Of a stretch of 64,000 nucleotides of DNA, positions 9,202 through 18,543 are shown piece by piece. A model generated the notes under the pieces. That model was not told where the DNA came from and did not search any database. It was given only the letters and a program-made list of their open reading frames with translations. This stretch comes from Pseudomonas sp. GD04019. GTDB lineage: Bacteria > Pseudomonadota > Gammaproteobacteria > Pseudomonadales > Pseudomonadaceae. How positions within the stretch are numbered: the stretch's first letter is position 1; every line of letters begins with the position of its first letter. The stretch covers positions 1-64,000 of the forward strand of contig NZ_JAOEEA010000007.1 in assembly GCF_029837695.1 (NCBI RefSeq). Direction: 5' to 3'. The position numbers and the translations under genes were made by a program.

Positions 9202-9219
9202 CACGGCAACCCCGTTTTG
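9186..9219 (+). terminator. Intrinsic terminator of the antiporter gene
   Basis: A perfect 12-base-pair stem ACGGGGTTGCCG/CGGCAACCCCGT (9186-9197 and 9204-9215) with a six-base loop is followed by TTTT. It ends the antiporter message 28 bases after the stop codon and also carries the sigma-28 -10 box of the next gene. Confidence 0.85.
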
Positions 9220-9250
9220 CTTCATGCGGTTCCAACAGGAAGGAAAGAAC

Positions 9251-10933
9251 ATGCGCCTCACGCTGAAAACCAAAGTGCTACTGCTAGCCCTGGTGCCGGT
9301 CATCCTGTTCGCCCTGGTGCTGAGTGGCGCGGCGGCGAAGATCCTTACCGATCTGGCCGAGCACGAAGTCGCGCAGACCCGCGAGCGCCTGGTGGAGGAG
9401 AGCCGCCAGGAGCTGAAGCACTACATGCAGATCGCCCTCGGCTCGGTACAGAGCCTGTACGACGGCGCTACCCAGGGCGACATGGCCAGTCGCGAGCAGG
9501 CCATCGCCATCCTGTCGAAGATCAAGTACGGCAAGGACGGCTACTTCTTCGGCCACGACTCCAGCGTGGTACGTCTGTTCCGTGGCGACAGCCCGGTGGA
9601 CGTGGGCAAGAACCTGTCCGAGCGCAAGGACCCCAACGGCGTCTACGTCAACCGCGAACTGGTGCGGGTGGCCAAGGACGGCTCCAACTATGTGGAATAC
9701 AGCTCGCCGCTGCCCACCGACGAGAGTGTGCTGGTACCCAAGCTGGCGTACAGCTACTACCTGCCGAAGTGGGACCTGGCGCTGGGCACCGCGGTCAACC
9801 TGGACGGCGTCGCGGCACAGGTGGCCGAGGTCGAGGCGGCCATCGACGAACGCGTGAGCACCATCCTCACCAGCATCCTGGTGATTGCCGCCATCATGCT
9901 GCTGGTGTTCGGCGTGGCCGGTCTGGCCCTGAGCAATGCCTTCCTGCGCCCGCTGCAGCTGATCAAGGAAAACCTGGACGACATCGCCGCCGGCGAGGGC
10001 GACCTGACCCGCCGTCTGCCGGTGGCCAGCGACGACGAACTGGGCCAGCTGGCCGGCTCGTTCAACCGCTTCGTCGAGAAGATCCACGGCCTGGTACGGC
10101 AGATCGCCGAGATGACCACCCAGCTGACCGGCCTGGTCGGCGAGGTGGCGGCCCAGGCGCAGCGCTCCGAGCAGGCCATGGAGCGTCAGCGCCACGAGAC
10201 CGACCAGGTTGCCACGGCGATCAACGAGATGTCCGCTGCCGCCCATGAAGTGGCCAAGAGCGCCCAAGGCGCCGCCGAAGCGGCGCAGCAGACCGACCAG
10301 GAAGGCCAGGCGGCGAAGAAGGTGGTCGATGGCAGCATCTCCCGCATCCACGCTCTGGTCGGCGACATCCGCGAGAGCGGCCAGTCGCTGGACAGCCTGC
10401 AGCAGGACGTGCAATCCATCGTCAGCGTGCTCGGCGTGATCCGCTCCATCGCCGAGCAGACCAACCTGTTGGCCCTCAACGCCGCCATCGAAGCCGCGCG
10501 GGCCGGCGAGGCCGGGCGTGGCTTCGCCGTGGTCGCCGATGAGGTACGCGCGCTGGCTAGCCGCACCCAGCAGAGCACCCAGGAAATCCAGGGCATGATA
10601 GACCGCCTGCAGCAGGGCACTCAGGCCTCGGTCACCGCCATGCGCCGTTCCAGCGATGCCGGCGAGATCACCAGCGAGCAGGCCAACCAGGCCGGTTCCT
10701 CGCTGGATGCCATCGCCGGGCTGATCGGCACCATCAACGCGATGAACGCGCAGATCGCCAGCGCCGCCGAGGAGCAGACCGCGGTGGCCGAGGAGATCAA
10801 TCGCAGTGTGCACCAGATTGCCGTGGCGGTGGACAGCGTGGCGGACGAAACCCGCCATGGCGCCGCCACCGCGCGCAGCCTGTCCGGCCTGGGCGAGCGC
10901 CTGGGTAGCCTGGTGCGGCAGTTCCGCATCTGA
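9251..10933 (+). CDS. Methyl-accepting chemotaxis protein with single Cache sensor, CtpM-like
   Basis: A 560-residue chemoreceptor. TM1 is about 9-29, followed by a periplasmic single-Cache (sCache_2) domain to about 205 with [11 protein letters not shown] and [16 protein letters not shown]2 is about 212-235, then HAMP, then the signalling domain with [19 protein letters not shown] and [11 protein letters not shown]. Single Cache type 2 domains usually bind small organic acids. Size and position match PAO1 CtpM (PA2652), reported as a malate receptor; the ligand is inferred. I start at the ATG at 9251 because AGGAAGG lies just upstream; an in-frame ATG at 9224 lacks such a site. Confidence 0.92.
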   Translation: MRLTLKTKVLLLALVPVILFALVLSGAAAKILTDLAEHEVAQTRERLVEESRQELKHYMQIALGSVQSLYDGATQGDMASREQAIAILSKIKYGKDGYFFGHDSSVVRLFRGDSPVDVGKNLSERKDPNGVYVNRELVRVAKDGSNYVEYSSPLPTDESVLVPKLAYSYYLPKWDLALGTAVNLDGVAAQVAEVEAAIDERVSTILTSILVIAAIMLLVFGVAGLALSNAFLRPLQLIKENLDDIAAGEGDLTRRLPVASDDELGQLAGSFNRFVEKIHGLVRQIAEMTTQLTGLVGEVAAQAQRSEQAMERQRHETDQVATAINEMSAAAHEVAKSAQGAAEAAQQTDQEGQAAKKVVDGSISRIHALVGDIRESGQSLDSLQQDVQSIVSVLGVIRSIAEQTNLLALNAAIEAARAGEAGRGFAVVADEVRALASRTQQSTQEIQGMIDRLQQGTQASVTAMRRSSDAGEITSEQANQAGSSLDAIAGLIGTINAMNAQIASAAEEQTAVAEEINRSVHQIAVAVDSVADETRHGAATARSLSGLGERLGSLVRQFRI

Positions 10934-10950
10934 GTCTGGTTGTATGAAAG

Positions 10951-10973
10951 AAGGCGCTGCGGCGCCTTTTTTC
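10951..10973 (+). terminator. Intrinsic terminator after the CtpM-like gene
   Basis: Stem AAGGCGC/GCGCCTT (10951-10957 and 10962-10968) with a TGCG loop, followed by a run of T, 17 bases past the chemoreceptor stop codon. Confidence 0.85.
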
Positions 10974-11056
10974 ATGGCCGCGCCAAGGCAAAAAGGCCGC
11001 ACTTTGCCGTCACGTTGGGGGACTAAGCAGGAACAGCCCTGTCAGGCGGTCGCCCA

Positions 11057-12118
11057 ATGCCTTCATCCCGCGTCGAACACAAAGCCTTTCTCACCCTGCT
11101 GGTGGTGGTGACCCTGGCCTTCGCCTGGGTCCTCCTGCCGTTTTATGGCGCGCTGTTCTGGGCCGTGGTGCTGGCCGTGCTGTTCGCCCCGCTGCAGCGC
11201 CGCCTGGCCCTGCGCATCGGCGGGCGTGGCAACCTGTCGGCGCTGATCACCCTGTGCGTGTGCCTGCTGGTGGCGATCCTGCCGGTGATCGTCATCACCC
11301 TGATGCTGGTGAACGAGGGGGCGGCGGTGTACGAGCGCATCGAGGCGGGCGAGTTGGACGTCGGCGCCTTCGTCGCCCAGGGCAAGGACATGCTGCCGCA
11401 CGCCGTCCAGCGTCAGCTCGACCGCCTCGGCTTGGGTAATTTCGACGGCCTGCGCGACCGCGTCGCGCGTGGCGCGCTGGAGGGCAGCCAGTTTCTCGCG
11501 ACCAAGGCCTTTGCCATCGGCCAGAACACCTTCGAATTCGTGGTCGGCTTCTTCGTCATGCTCTATCTGCTGTACTTCTTCCTGCGCGACGGACCGGAGC
11601 TGGTGCGCACCGTGCGCAGTGCCGTGCCGCTGGCCGAGGGCCTCAAGCGCCGCCTGCAGATCAAGTTCACCCGGGTGGTGCGTGCCACGGTGAAAGGCAA
11701 TATCGCCGTGGCGGTGGTGCAGGGCGCGCTGGGCGGGCTGATCTTCTGGGTACTGGGCATCAGCAGCCCGCTGCTGTGGGGCGTGCTGATGGCCTTCCTG
11801 TCGCTGCTGCCGGCGGTGGGCTGCGGGCTGGTGTGGGGGCCGGTGGCGCTGTTCCTGCTGGCGCGTGGCGAGCTGTTGCAGGGCGTGGTGCTGATCCTGT
11901 TCGGCGTGCTGGTGATCGGCCTGGTGGACAACCTGCTGCGGCCGATCCTGGTGGGCAAGGACACGCGCATGCCGGACTATCTGGTGCTGATCTCCACCCT
12001 CGGTGGGCTGACCCTGTTCGGTCTCAACGGCTTCGTCATCGGCCCGCTGATCGCCGCGCTGTTCATTGCCAGCTGGGATATCTACCACAGCGGCAGCCAG
12101 GCGCCACGGTTGCCCTGA
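11057..12118 (+). CDS. AI-2E family transporter (PerM/YdiK-like)
   Basis: A 353-residue polytopic membrane protein of the AI-2 exporter/PerM superfamily, with about eight transmembrane segments. It starts with a tandem helix pair (FLTLLVVVTLAFAWVLLP and the following FWAVVLAVLFAPL). A soluble loop about 90-150 comes next, then the hallmark GLIFWVLGISSPLLWG and the FLSLLPAVGCGLVWGPVALFLLARGE core, ending with the DNLLRPILVG motif typical of the family. Members export diverse small molecules or act as Na+/H+ antiporters; the substrate is unknown. It is a single gene between two terminators. Confidence 0.85.
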   Translation: MPSSRVEHKAFLTLLVVVTLAFAWVLLPFYGALFWAVVLAVLFAPLQRRLALRIGGRGNLSALITLCVCLLVAILPVIVITLMLVNEGAAVYERIEAGELDVGAFVAQGKDMLPHAVQRQLDRLGLGNFDGLRDRVARGALEGSQFLATKAFAIGQNTFEFVVGFFVMLYLLYFFLRDGPELVRTVRSAVPLAEGLKRRLQIKFTRVVRATVKGNIAVAVVQGALGGLIFWVLGISSPLLWGVLMAFLSLLPAVGCGLVWGPVALFLLARGELLQGVVLILFGVLVIGLVDNLLRPILVGKDTRMPDYLVLISTLGGLTLFGLNGFVIGPLIAALFIASWDIYHSGSQAPRLP

Positions 12119-12144
12119 AACTCGGAAAGAACAGCCCGGCAGTG

Positions 12145-12168
12145 GTAGCCCGGATGCTATCCGGGAAG
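12145..12168. repeat. Short palindromic interspersed repeat (GTAGCCCGGAT type)
   Basis: GTAGCCCGGATGCTATCCGG and the bases after it form a stem of CCCGGAT paired with ATCCGGG around a GCT loop. This GTAGCCCGGATG...ATCCGGG unit is a familiar scattered repeat of Pseudomonas chromosomes. It lies in the convergent gap between the AI-2E transporter gene and nuoN, where it cannot disturb coding. Confidence 0.65.
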
Positions 12169-12238
12169 CAGGTCACCCCGCCCCGGGCTTCAGGCTTTGG
12201 CCTCAACGGCTCCATGCTTGCCCTGAATCGCAGGCAGA

Positions 12239-12264
12239 AAAAACCCGGCCAGTGCCGGGTTTTT
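12239..12264. terminator. Bidirectional terminator at the end of the nuo operon
   Basis: AAAAACCCGGC (12239-12249) pairs with GCCGGGTTTTT (12254-12264) around a CAGT loop. It gives a U tract on both strands, so it can stop nuoN transcription from the right and read-through from the AI-2E transporter gene on the left. Confidence 0.9.
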
Positions 12265-12278
12265 CATTGCTGCTGGCC

Positions 12279-13757
12279 TCAGTGGGCCACGGCCACCAAG
12301 CCGGCGTGCTGCACCAGTTCCAGCAGCGGCTGCGGGTAGACGCCGAGGAAGAAGGCGAGCAGGGCGACGAACAGCAGCATGATGCCGCCGGCGCGCTGGC
12401 CCCAGTTGAACGGCGCGTCGTGGCGCTTGAGGTTCGGTTCAGCGAGGAACATGGTGACCATCACGCGCAGGTAGTAGTACACGCCGATGGCGCTGCCCAG
12501 CACCAGCGCGCCCAGCAGCCACCACTGTTGCGACTGCACGCCAGTGGCGACCACATAGAACTTGCCGATGAAGCCGGCAGTCAGCGGAATGCCGGCCAGG
12601 GACAGCATCATCACGGTCAGCACGGCGGTCAGGTACGGACGGCGCCAGAACAGGCCGCGGTACTCGTACAGGGCGTCGGCGTCGCGGCCGCTGTACGGCG
12701 TGGACATCAGGGTGATCACGCCGAAGGCACCGAGGCTGGTCAGCACGTAGGTGGCCAGGTACACGCCGATGGCTTCCTCGGCCAGGCCCTTGCTGGCGAT
12801 CAGGGCGATCAGCAGGTAACCGAAGTGGGCGATGGACGAGTAGCCGAGCAGGCGTTTGAGGTTGCTCTGCAGCAGGGCCAGCAGGTTACCGAACAGGATC
12901 GAGGCGATGGCCAGCACGGTTAGCAACTCGTTCAGCCAACCACCGCTGGTCACCGGCGAGATCTGGTACAGACGCAGCAGCACGGCGAATACCGCCACCT
13001 TGCTGGCGGTGGCCAGGAAGGCCGCGACCGGTGCCGGGGCGCCCTCGTAGACGTCCGGGGTCCACAGGTGGAAGGGTACCAGCGACAGCTTGAAGGCCAG
13101 GCCGATCAGCATCATGCCGAAGCCGACCTGGGCGATCAGGCTCGGCAGGCCGTCGGCGGCCAGCTTGGCGCCGATGCCGGCGAAGCTCAGGCTGCCGGAC
13201 TCGGCGTAGAGCAGGGCCATGCCGAACAGCAGGAACGCAGAGCCTGCAGCGGAAAGCACCATGTACTTGATGCCGGCTTCCAGCGAACGCTTGTTGAAGA
13301 AGGCGTAGGCGATCATGCCGTAGGTCGGTACCGACAGCAGTTCCAGGCCGATGAACAGGCCGGCCAGGTGCTGCGCGCTGACCAGAACCAGGCCGCCGGC
13401 GGCGGACAGCAGGATCAGCAGGTACAGCTCTTCACGGTTGCCCGGGTAGCCCTGCTTGCCCGATTCGCCGCCCAGGTAGGCGTGGACCAGGGTGGTGCAG
13501 GCCAGCGTGGCAGCCAGGACCAGCGCCATGTAGTAGCAGGCGAACTTGTCGATCAGCAGCAGCGGGGTGACCTGGATCGGCGTCACGCTCACGGCCGGAA
13601 TCACTGACAGCAGGGCCAGGTTGAGGCCCAGCACCGAGAGGATGAAGGCCATGGCGTGGTTGCGCTTCCAGGCGATGGCCAGCATCACCACGACGATGGT
13701 GGTGCAGGTGACCAGCAGCGGCAGCAGCGCGATGAAGTGTTGAGTCGTCAGTTCCAT
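12279..13757 (-). CDS. nuoN: NADH-quinone oxidoreductase subunit N
   Basis: A 492-residue membrane-arm subunit of respiratory complex I, one of the three Mrp-antiporter-like proton channels, with about 14 transmembrane helices. The discontinuous helix and lysine region is visible around MVLSAAGSAFLLFGMALLYA and FAFKLSLVPFHLWTPDVYEGAP, the classic antiporter-family signature. It is the last gene of the operon, nine bases after nuoM. The length is in the usual range of 480-490 residues. A bidirectional terminator follows. Confidence 0.97.
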   Translation of the reverse strand: MELTTQHFIALLPLLVTCTTIVVVMLAIAWKRNHAMAFILSVLGLNLALLSVIPAVSVTPIQVTPLLLIDKFACYYMALVLAATLACTTLVHAYLGGESGKQGYPGNREELYLLILLSAAGGLVLVSAQHLAGLFIGLELLSVPTYGMIAYAFFNKRSLEAGIKYMVLSAAGSAFLLFGMALLYAESGSLSFAGIGAKLAADGLPSLIAQVGFGMMLIGLAFKLSLVPFHLWTPDVYEGAPAPVAAFLATASKVAVFAVLLRLYQISPVTSGGWLNELLTVLAIASILFGNLLALLQSNLKRLLGYSSIAHFGYLLIALIASKGLAEEAIGVYLATYVLTSLGAFGVITLMSTPYSGRDADALYEYRGLFWRRPYLTAVLTVMMLSLAGIPLTAGFIGKFYVVATGVQSQQWWLLGALVLGSAIGVYYYLRVMVTMFLAEPNLKRHDAPFNWGQRAGGIMLLFVALLAFFLGVYPQPLLELVQHAGLVAVAH

Positions 13758-13766
13758 AGCGCTTGA

Positions 13767-15296
13767 TTACCGGACCGAGGCGAGTTGAGTGAGTGCACCG
13801 CTGAACCACTGCTGCACGCCGTGCATGCTGGCAGCGGAGGTGTCGAGCACCGGTTGCGGGTAGACGCCGAGCAGGATCAGCAGCACCGCCAGGCCCAGCA
13901 CCATGTACAGCTCGCGAGCCTTCATGGCCTGCAGCGGCGCATCGGACTTGGCCGGGCCGAAGTAGGCGCGGTGGATCATCGCCAGCGAGTAGACGGAGCC
14001 CAGTACCAGGCCGCAGGCGGCCAGGACCACGACCCACGGAGCGGCCGGGAAGCTGCCGATCAGGATAAGGAACTCGCCGACGAAGTTACCGGTACCCGGC
14101 AGGCCGAGCGCGGCGGCGGCGAAGAACAGGCTCACCGCAGGCAGCCACGGCAGGCGTGCCCAGATGCCGCCCATCTCGCGCATGTCGCGGGTGTGCAGGC
14201 GCTCGTAGAGCTGGCCGCAGAGGATGAACAGGGCGGCGGCGGACAGGCCGTGGGCCATCATCTGCACCACGGCGCCCTGCAGGGCGATCTGGCTGCCGGA
14301 ATAGATGGCAATCAGCACGAAGCCCATGTGCGAGACGCTGGAGTAGGCCACCAGGCGCTTGATGTCGGTCTGGGCGAACGACAGGAAGGCACCGTAGGCG
14401 ATGGCGAACACGCCGAGCCACATGGCGATCGGCGCGAACTCGGCCGAGGCGTTGGGGAACAGCGGGATGGCGAAGCGCATCAGGCCGTAGGCGGCGGTCT
14501 TCAGCAGGATACCGGCGAGGTCGACGGAGCCTGCGGTCGGCGCCTGGGCATGGGCATCCGGCAGCCAGGAGTGCACCGGTACCACCGGGAACTTCACGGC
14601 GAAGGCGGCGAAGAAGCCGAGCATCAGCAGGTATTCGGTACCGGCCGGCAGGTCGGTCTTCAGCAGGTCGCTGTAGTTGAAGGTCAGCACGCCGGTGGCG
14701 TTGTAGTTGATCAGCACCAGGGCGAGGATCGCCACCAGCATGATCAGGCCGCTGGCCTGGGTGAAGATGAAGAACTTGGTGGCGGCGTTGATCCGCGAGT
14801 GACCCTTGCTGCCGCTATGACCCCAGAGCGCGATGAGGAAATACATCGGCACCAGCATCATTTCCCAGAAGAAGAAGAACAGGAACAGGTCGATGGCGAG
14901 GAACACGCCGACCACGCCACCGAGAATCCACATCAGGTTGAGGTGGAAGAAGCCGACGCGGTTCTGGATCTCGTTCCACGAGCACAGCACGGACAACACG
15001 CCGAGCAGGCCGGTGAGGCAGATCATCAGGATCGACAGGCCGTCGAGGCCGAGGTGGATGCTGATGCCCAGACGCTCGATCCACTGCACCTTAAACTCGG
15101 CGGACCAGACCGGATCGGCACCGGGCGCCGGAGCCAGGCTGAAGTCGGCCGTGGCCCACAGCCACAGGCCGAGACCGAACAGCAGGCCCATGGTCAGCAG
15201 GGCGATCCAGCGCGGCAGGGTGTTGCCGAAGCGCTCGGTCTGCCAGCACAGCAGGCCGCCGATGAAGGGAATCAGGATTAGCCAGGGGAGAATCAT
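13767..15296 (-). CDS. nuoM: NADH-quinone oxidoreductase subunit M
   Basis: A 509-residue proton-pumping membrane subunit of complex I in the inner membrane, with about 14 transmembrane helices. Family signatures include the FFFFWEMMLVPMYFLIALWG segment with its key glutamate, FAVKFPVVPVHSWLPDAHAQAP, and FAQTDIKRLVAYSSVSHMGF. The ATG follows the nuoL stop by 13 bases. The length is normal. It assembles between NuoN and NuoL in the membrane arm. Confidence 0.97.
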   Translation of the reverse strand: MILPWLILIPFIGGLLCWQTERFGNTLPRWIALLTMGLLFGLGLWLWATADFSLAPAPGADPVWSAEFKVQWIERLGISIHLGLDGLSILMICLTGLLGVLSVLCSWNEIQNRVGFFHLNLMWILGGVVGVFLAIDLFLFFFFWEMMLVPMYFLIALWGHSGSKGHSRINAATKFFIFTQASGLIMLVAILALVLINYNATGVLTFNYSDLLKTDLPAGTEYLLMLGFFAAFAVKFPVVPVHSWLPDAHAQAPTAGSVDLAGILLKTAAYGLMRFAIPLFPNASAEFAPIAMWLGVFAIAYGAFLSFAQTDIKRLVAYSSVSHMGFVLIAIYSGSQIALQGAVVQMMAHGLSAAALFILCGQLYERLHTRDMREMGGIWARLPWLPAVSLFFAAAALGLPGTGNFVGEFLILIGSFPAAPWVVVLAACGLVLGSVYSLAMIHRAYFGPAKSDAPLQAMKARELYMVLGLAVLLILLGVYPQPVLDTSAASMHGVQQWFSGALTQLASVR

Positions 15297-15309
15297 CAGG
15301 CTGTTTTCC

Positions 15310-17160
15310 TTAACTCAGAAAGAGGAGGACGGCGAGTACCAGCACGGCACCCCCGGCAATCGAAGTGGCGTACCAGCGCACCTGACCGGTCTGGGCGCGG
15401 GCCAGCAGACCGTTGCCGCCACGGGCGAGGCGCGTTACCAGGCCGATGCTCTGGTCGATCGGGTCACGCCCGAGCAGACGGCAGATCAGCAGGTACGGCT
15501 GCACGAAGAGCTTGTCGTAGAGCCAGTCGAAGCCCCAGGCGGCGAACCACCAGGCCGACAGGAAGCGGCCCGGGGCGCTCTGCGCCACGGCCGTGGCGAA
15601 GCGACGCTGGCCGAGGAACAGCAGGGCAGCCAGGAGGATACCGGCCAGGGCGATGGCGCCCGAGGCGATCTCCAGGCCGTGCTTGGCCTCGCCACCGGCA
15701 TGGCCGATGCTCTGCGGCAGCACACCGGCCAGCGGCGGGGTGATCAGCGCGCCGACGAAGGTCGACAGCACGATCAGGGCCGCCAGCGGCAGGTTGTGGG
15801 CGATGCCGTGACCGGCATGGGCCTCGGTCTTCTGCTCGCCGTGGAAGGCGATGAAGATTAGGCGGAAGGTGTAGATCGAGGTCAGGAAGGCACCGGCCAG
15901 GCCTGCGTACAGCAGTTCGCTGTGGCCGCTGGCGAAGGCTTCCCAGAGGATCTCATCCTTGGAGTAGAAGCCGGCGGTGACCAGCGGCAGTGCCGCCAGG
16001 GCTGCGCCGCCGACGATGAAGCTGGCGTAGGCCAGCGGCAGCTTCCTCCACAGGCCGCCCATCTTGAAGATGTTCTGCTCGTGGTGGCAGGCGTGGATCA
16101 CCGCACCGGAGGCGAGGAACAGCAGGGCCTTGAAGAAGGCGTGGGTCATCAGGTGGAAGATCGCCGCGTCCCAGGCCTGCACGCCGAGGGCGAGGAACAT
16201 ATAGCCGATCTGGCTCATGGTCGAGTAGGCGAGGATGCGCTTGATGTCGGTCTGCACCAGGGCGGCGAAGCCGGCCAGCACCAGGGTCACGGCGCCGACG
16301 ATGCCGACCAGCTCGAGAATCTCCGGGGTCAGCAGGAACAGACCGTGGGTACGGGCGATCAGGTACACGCCCGCGGTCACCATGGTAGCGGCGTGAATCA
16401 GCGCGGAGACCGGGGTCGGGCCCGCCATCGCGTCGGCCAGCCAGGTCTGCAGCGGCAGCTGGGCGGACTTGCCGACCGCGCCGCCGAGCAGCATCAGGGT
16501 GGCGACCCACAGCCAGGTATCACCGGCCACGTACTTCTGCGGCGCTAGCACCATCAGCTCCTGGATGTTCAGGGTGCCGAGGTTGAGGAACAGCAGGAAC
16601 AGGCTGATCATCAGGAACACGTCACCGATACGGGTGACGATGAACGCTTTCAGCGCCGCGTTACCGTTGGGCACGTGCTTGTAGTAGAAGCCGATCAGCA
16701 GGTACGAGCACAGGCCCACGCCTTCCCAGCCGAAGAACAGCACCAGCAGGTTGTCGCCGAGCACCAGCAGCAACATGCTGAAGATGAACAGGTTGGTGTA
16801 GGCGAAGAAGCGCGAGTAACCCTCTTCACCACGCATGTACCAACTGGCGAACAGGTGGATCAGGAAGCCGACGCCGGTAACAACGCCGAGCATGGTGGCC
16901 GACAGGCCGTCCAGGTGCAGGGTGAAGCTCGGCGCGAGGCCGGCGACGTTCATCCACTGCCACAGCGTCTGGGTGTACACGCCATTGGCCGGTTCGGCAC
17001 CGAGGAACTGGAACACGACCCAGGCGGCGCTCAGCGCGGCCAGGCCGACCGAGCCGACGCCGATCACGGCGGCGGTGTTTTCCGAGATGCGTCCGCGGGA
17101 GAAGGCCAGCAGGAACCAGCCGAGCAGCGGGAATAGGAGGGTGAGGAATAGAAGGTTCAT
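15310..17160 (-). CDS. nuoL: NADH-quinone oxidoreductase subunit L
   Basis: A 616-residue distal proton-channel subunit of complex I, with about 14 antiporter-like helices plus the C-terminal lateral helix and terminal anchor. Visible signatures are [51 protein letters not shown] and [22 protein letters not shown], which hold the conserved Glu, Lys and His residues of the channel. It overlaps the nuoK stop by four bases (17157-17160), so the two are translationally coupled. The length is typical (about 610-615). Confidence 0.97.
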   Translation of the reverse strand: MNLLFLTLLFPLLGWFLLAFSRGRISENTAAVIGVGSVGLAALSAAWVVFQFLGAEPANGVYTQTLWQWMNVAGLAPSFTLHLDGLSATMLGVVTGVGFLIHLFASWYMRGEEGYSRFFAYTNLFIFSMLLLVLGDNLLVLFFGWEGVGLCSYLLIGFYYKHVPNGNAALKAFIVTRIGDVFLMISLFLLFLNLGTLNIQELMVLAPQKYVAGDTWLWVATLMLLGGAVGKSAQLPLQTWLADAMAGPTPVSALIHAATMVTAGVYLIARTHGLFLLTPEILELVGIVGAVTLVLAGFAALVQTDIKRILAYSTMSQIGYMFLALGVQAWDAAIFHLMTHAFFKALLFLASGAVIHACHHEQNIFKMGGLWRKLPLAYASFIVGGAALAALPLVTAGFYSKDEILWEAFASGHSELLYAGLAGAFLTSIYTFRLIFIAFHGEQKTEAHAGHGIAHNLPLAALIVLSTFVGALITPPLAGVLPQSIGHAGGEAKHGLEIASGAIALAGILLAALLFLGQRRFATAVAQSAPGRFLSAWWFAAWGFDWLYDKLFVQPYLLICRLLGRDPIDQSIGLVTRLARGGNGLLARAQTGQVRWYATSIAGGAVLVLAVLLFLS

Positions 17161-17465
17161 CCGCGCATCTCGCTGGCAGCGTCGACATCGAGGGTGTTGA
17201 AGCGGCGATACAGCTGCAGCAGGATCGCCAGGCCGATACTGGCCTCGGCGGCTGCCAGGGTAATCACCAGAATGAACATCACCTGGCCGTCGGCTTGTAC
17301 CCAGCGGCTGCCGGCGACGACGAAGGCGAGGGCGGTGGCGTTCATCATCACTTCCAGGCTCATCAGCACGAAGAGGATGTTACGGCGCACCATCAGGCCG
17401 ATCAGGCCCAGGCTGAACAGCACGGCGGCCAGGGCCAGGCCGTGCTCCAGAGGAACGGCATTCAT
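17157..17465 (-). CDS. nuoK: NADH-quinone oxidoreductase subunit K
   Basis: A 102-residue membrane subunit of complex I with three transmembrane helices. The quinone-side proton path glutamates are present in [13 protein letters not shown] and in [11 protein letters not shown]. The correct start is the ATG at 17465 (MNAVPLEHG), giving the usual NuoK length of about 100; longer upstream frames would run into nuoJ. It overlaps nuoJ by four bases on one side and nuoL by four on the other. Confidence 0.96.
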   Translation of the reverse strand: MNAVPLEHGLALAAVLFSLGLIGLMVRRNILFVLMSLEVMMNATALAFVVAGSRWVQADGQVMFILVITLAAAEASIGLAILLQLYRRFNTLDVDAASEMRG

Positions 17466-17974
17466 ACGGTCGGCTCCTTGGCTTCGTGGCGGCCCAGGTG
17501 GTAGGCGGCGACCAGGGCGGCGAGCAGCAGCATGGAGGCCAGCTCGACTACCAGCAGGTAGGGGCCGAACAGGCTGACGCCGACGGCCTTGGCGTCCACG
17601 GTCTCGAGACCGATGGCAGCGCCGCTCGGGCTGGCGAACAGGGCGTAGAGCAGCTGGCCCAGCAGCAGCAGGGAGAGAATGGCGGGACCGGTCCAGATGC
17701 CGGGCTTGAGCCATTGCTTCTCCTGCTCGGCAGCAACCGGGCCGAGGTTGAGCATCATCACCACGAAGACGAACAGCACCATGATGGCGCCGGCGTAGAC
17801 GATGATCTCCAGGGCGCCGGCGAACGGCGCGCCGAGGGCGAAGAAGGTCGAGGCCACGGCCAGCAGCGAGACGATCAGGTTGAGCAGGGCATGCACCGGG
17901 TTGGTCCCGGTGATGACCATCACTGTAGACGCCACGGCAACGCCCGCGGCGAGGTAGAAAGCAAACTCCATCAT
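17462..17974 (-). CDS. nuoJ: NADH-quinone oxidoreductase subunit J
   Basis: A 170-residue membrane subunit of complex I with five predicted transmembrane helices. The [20 protein letters not shown] segment contains the conserved pi-bulge helix TM3 with the glycine and tyrosine that gate coupling to the quinone cavity. The length fits the family (about 166-184). Its ATG is seven bases downstream of the nuoI stop and its stop overlaps nuoK, so translation through nuoI-J-K-L is tightly coupled. Confidence 0.96.
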   Translation of the reverse strand: MMEFAFYLAAGVAVASTVMVITGTNPVHALLNLIVSLLAVASTFFALGAPFAGALEIIVYAGAIMVLFVFVVMMLNLGPVAAEQEKQWLKPGIWTGPAILSLLLLGQLLYALFASPSGAAIGLETVDAKAVGVSLFGPYLLVVELASMLLLAALVAAYHLGRHEAKEPTV

Positions 17975-17981
17975 CCTCTCC

Positions 17982-18530
17982 TTAGGGCAGCAGGCCTTTG
18001 ACGTTGATCGGTTCGGCCTCGTTCTGCGCGGCGCCTTTCGGCTTACCGGCGATGGCCATGCCGGCGACGCGGTAGAAGTTGTAGTCCGGGTTCTTGCCGG
18101 GGCCGGAGATCAGCAGGTCTTCCTTCTCGTAGACCAGGTCCTGGCGCTTGTACTCGCCCATCTCGAAGTCCGGCGTCAGCTGGATCGCGGTGGTCGGGCA
18201 GGCCTCTTCGCACAGGCCGCAGAAGATGCAGCGGGAGAAGTTGATGCGGAAGAACTCCGGGTACCAGCGACCGTCGTCGGTCTCGGCCTTCTGCAGCGAG
18301 ATGCAGCCGACCGGGCAGGCCACGGCGCACAGGTTGCAGGCTACGCAGCGTTCCTCGCCATCGGGGTCACGGGTCAGCACGATGCGGCCGCGGTAGCGCG
18401 GCGGCAGGTATACCGGCTCTTCCGGGTATTGCAGGGTGTCGCGCTTGCGGAAGCCATGGCTGAAGACCATGACCAGGCTGCGCAGCTGGGTCCAGGTGCC
18501 GTGCACCACATCCCATATGTACTTGAGCAT
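17982..18530 (-). CDS. nuoI: NADH-quinone oxidoreductase subunit I
   Basis: A 182-residue peripheral subunit of complex I carrying iron-sulfur clusters N6a and N6b, which pass electrons from NuoG to NuoB. Two ferredoxin-type motifs are complete: [12 protein letters not shown] and [12 protein letters not shown], each CxxCxxCxxxCP. The N-terminal part has an amphipathic segment that docks on the membrane arm. Thirteen bases separate it from nuoH upstream. Confidence 0.97.
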   Translation of the reverse strand: MLKYIWDVVHGTWTQLRSLVMVFSHGFRKRDTLQYPEEPVYLPPRYRGRIVLTRDPDGEERCVACNLCAVACPVGCISLQKAETDDGRWYPEFFRINFSRCIFCGLCEEACPTTAIQLTPDFEMGEYKRQDLVYEKEDLLISGPGKNPDYNFYRVAGMAIAGKPKGAAQNEAEPINVKGLLP

Positions 18531-18543
18531 TGCGTGTTTCTCC

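Noticed and set aside
9284-11002. A 572-codon antisense frame over the CtpM-like gene, and similar ones over other genes
   Set aside because: These have the same cause as the clpA shadow. Their composition is skewed and the sense genes have strong family motifs.
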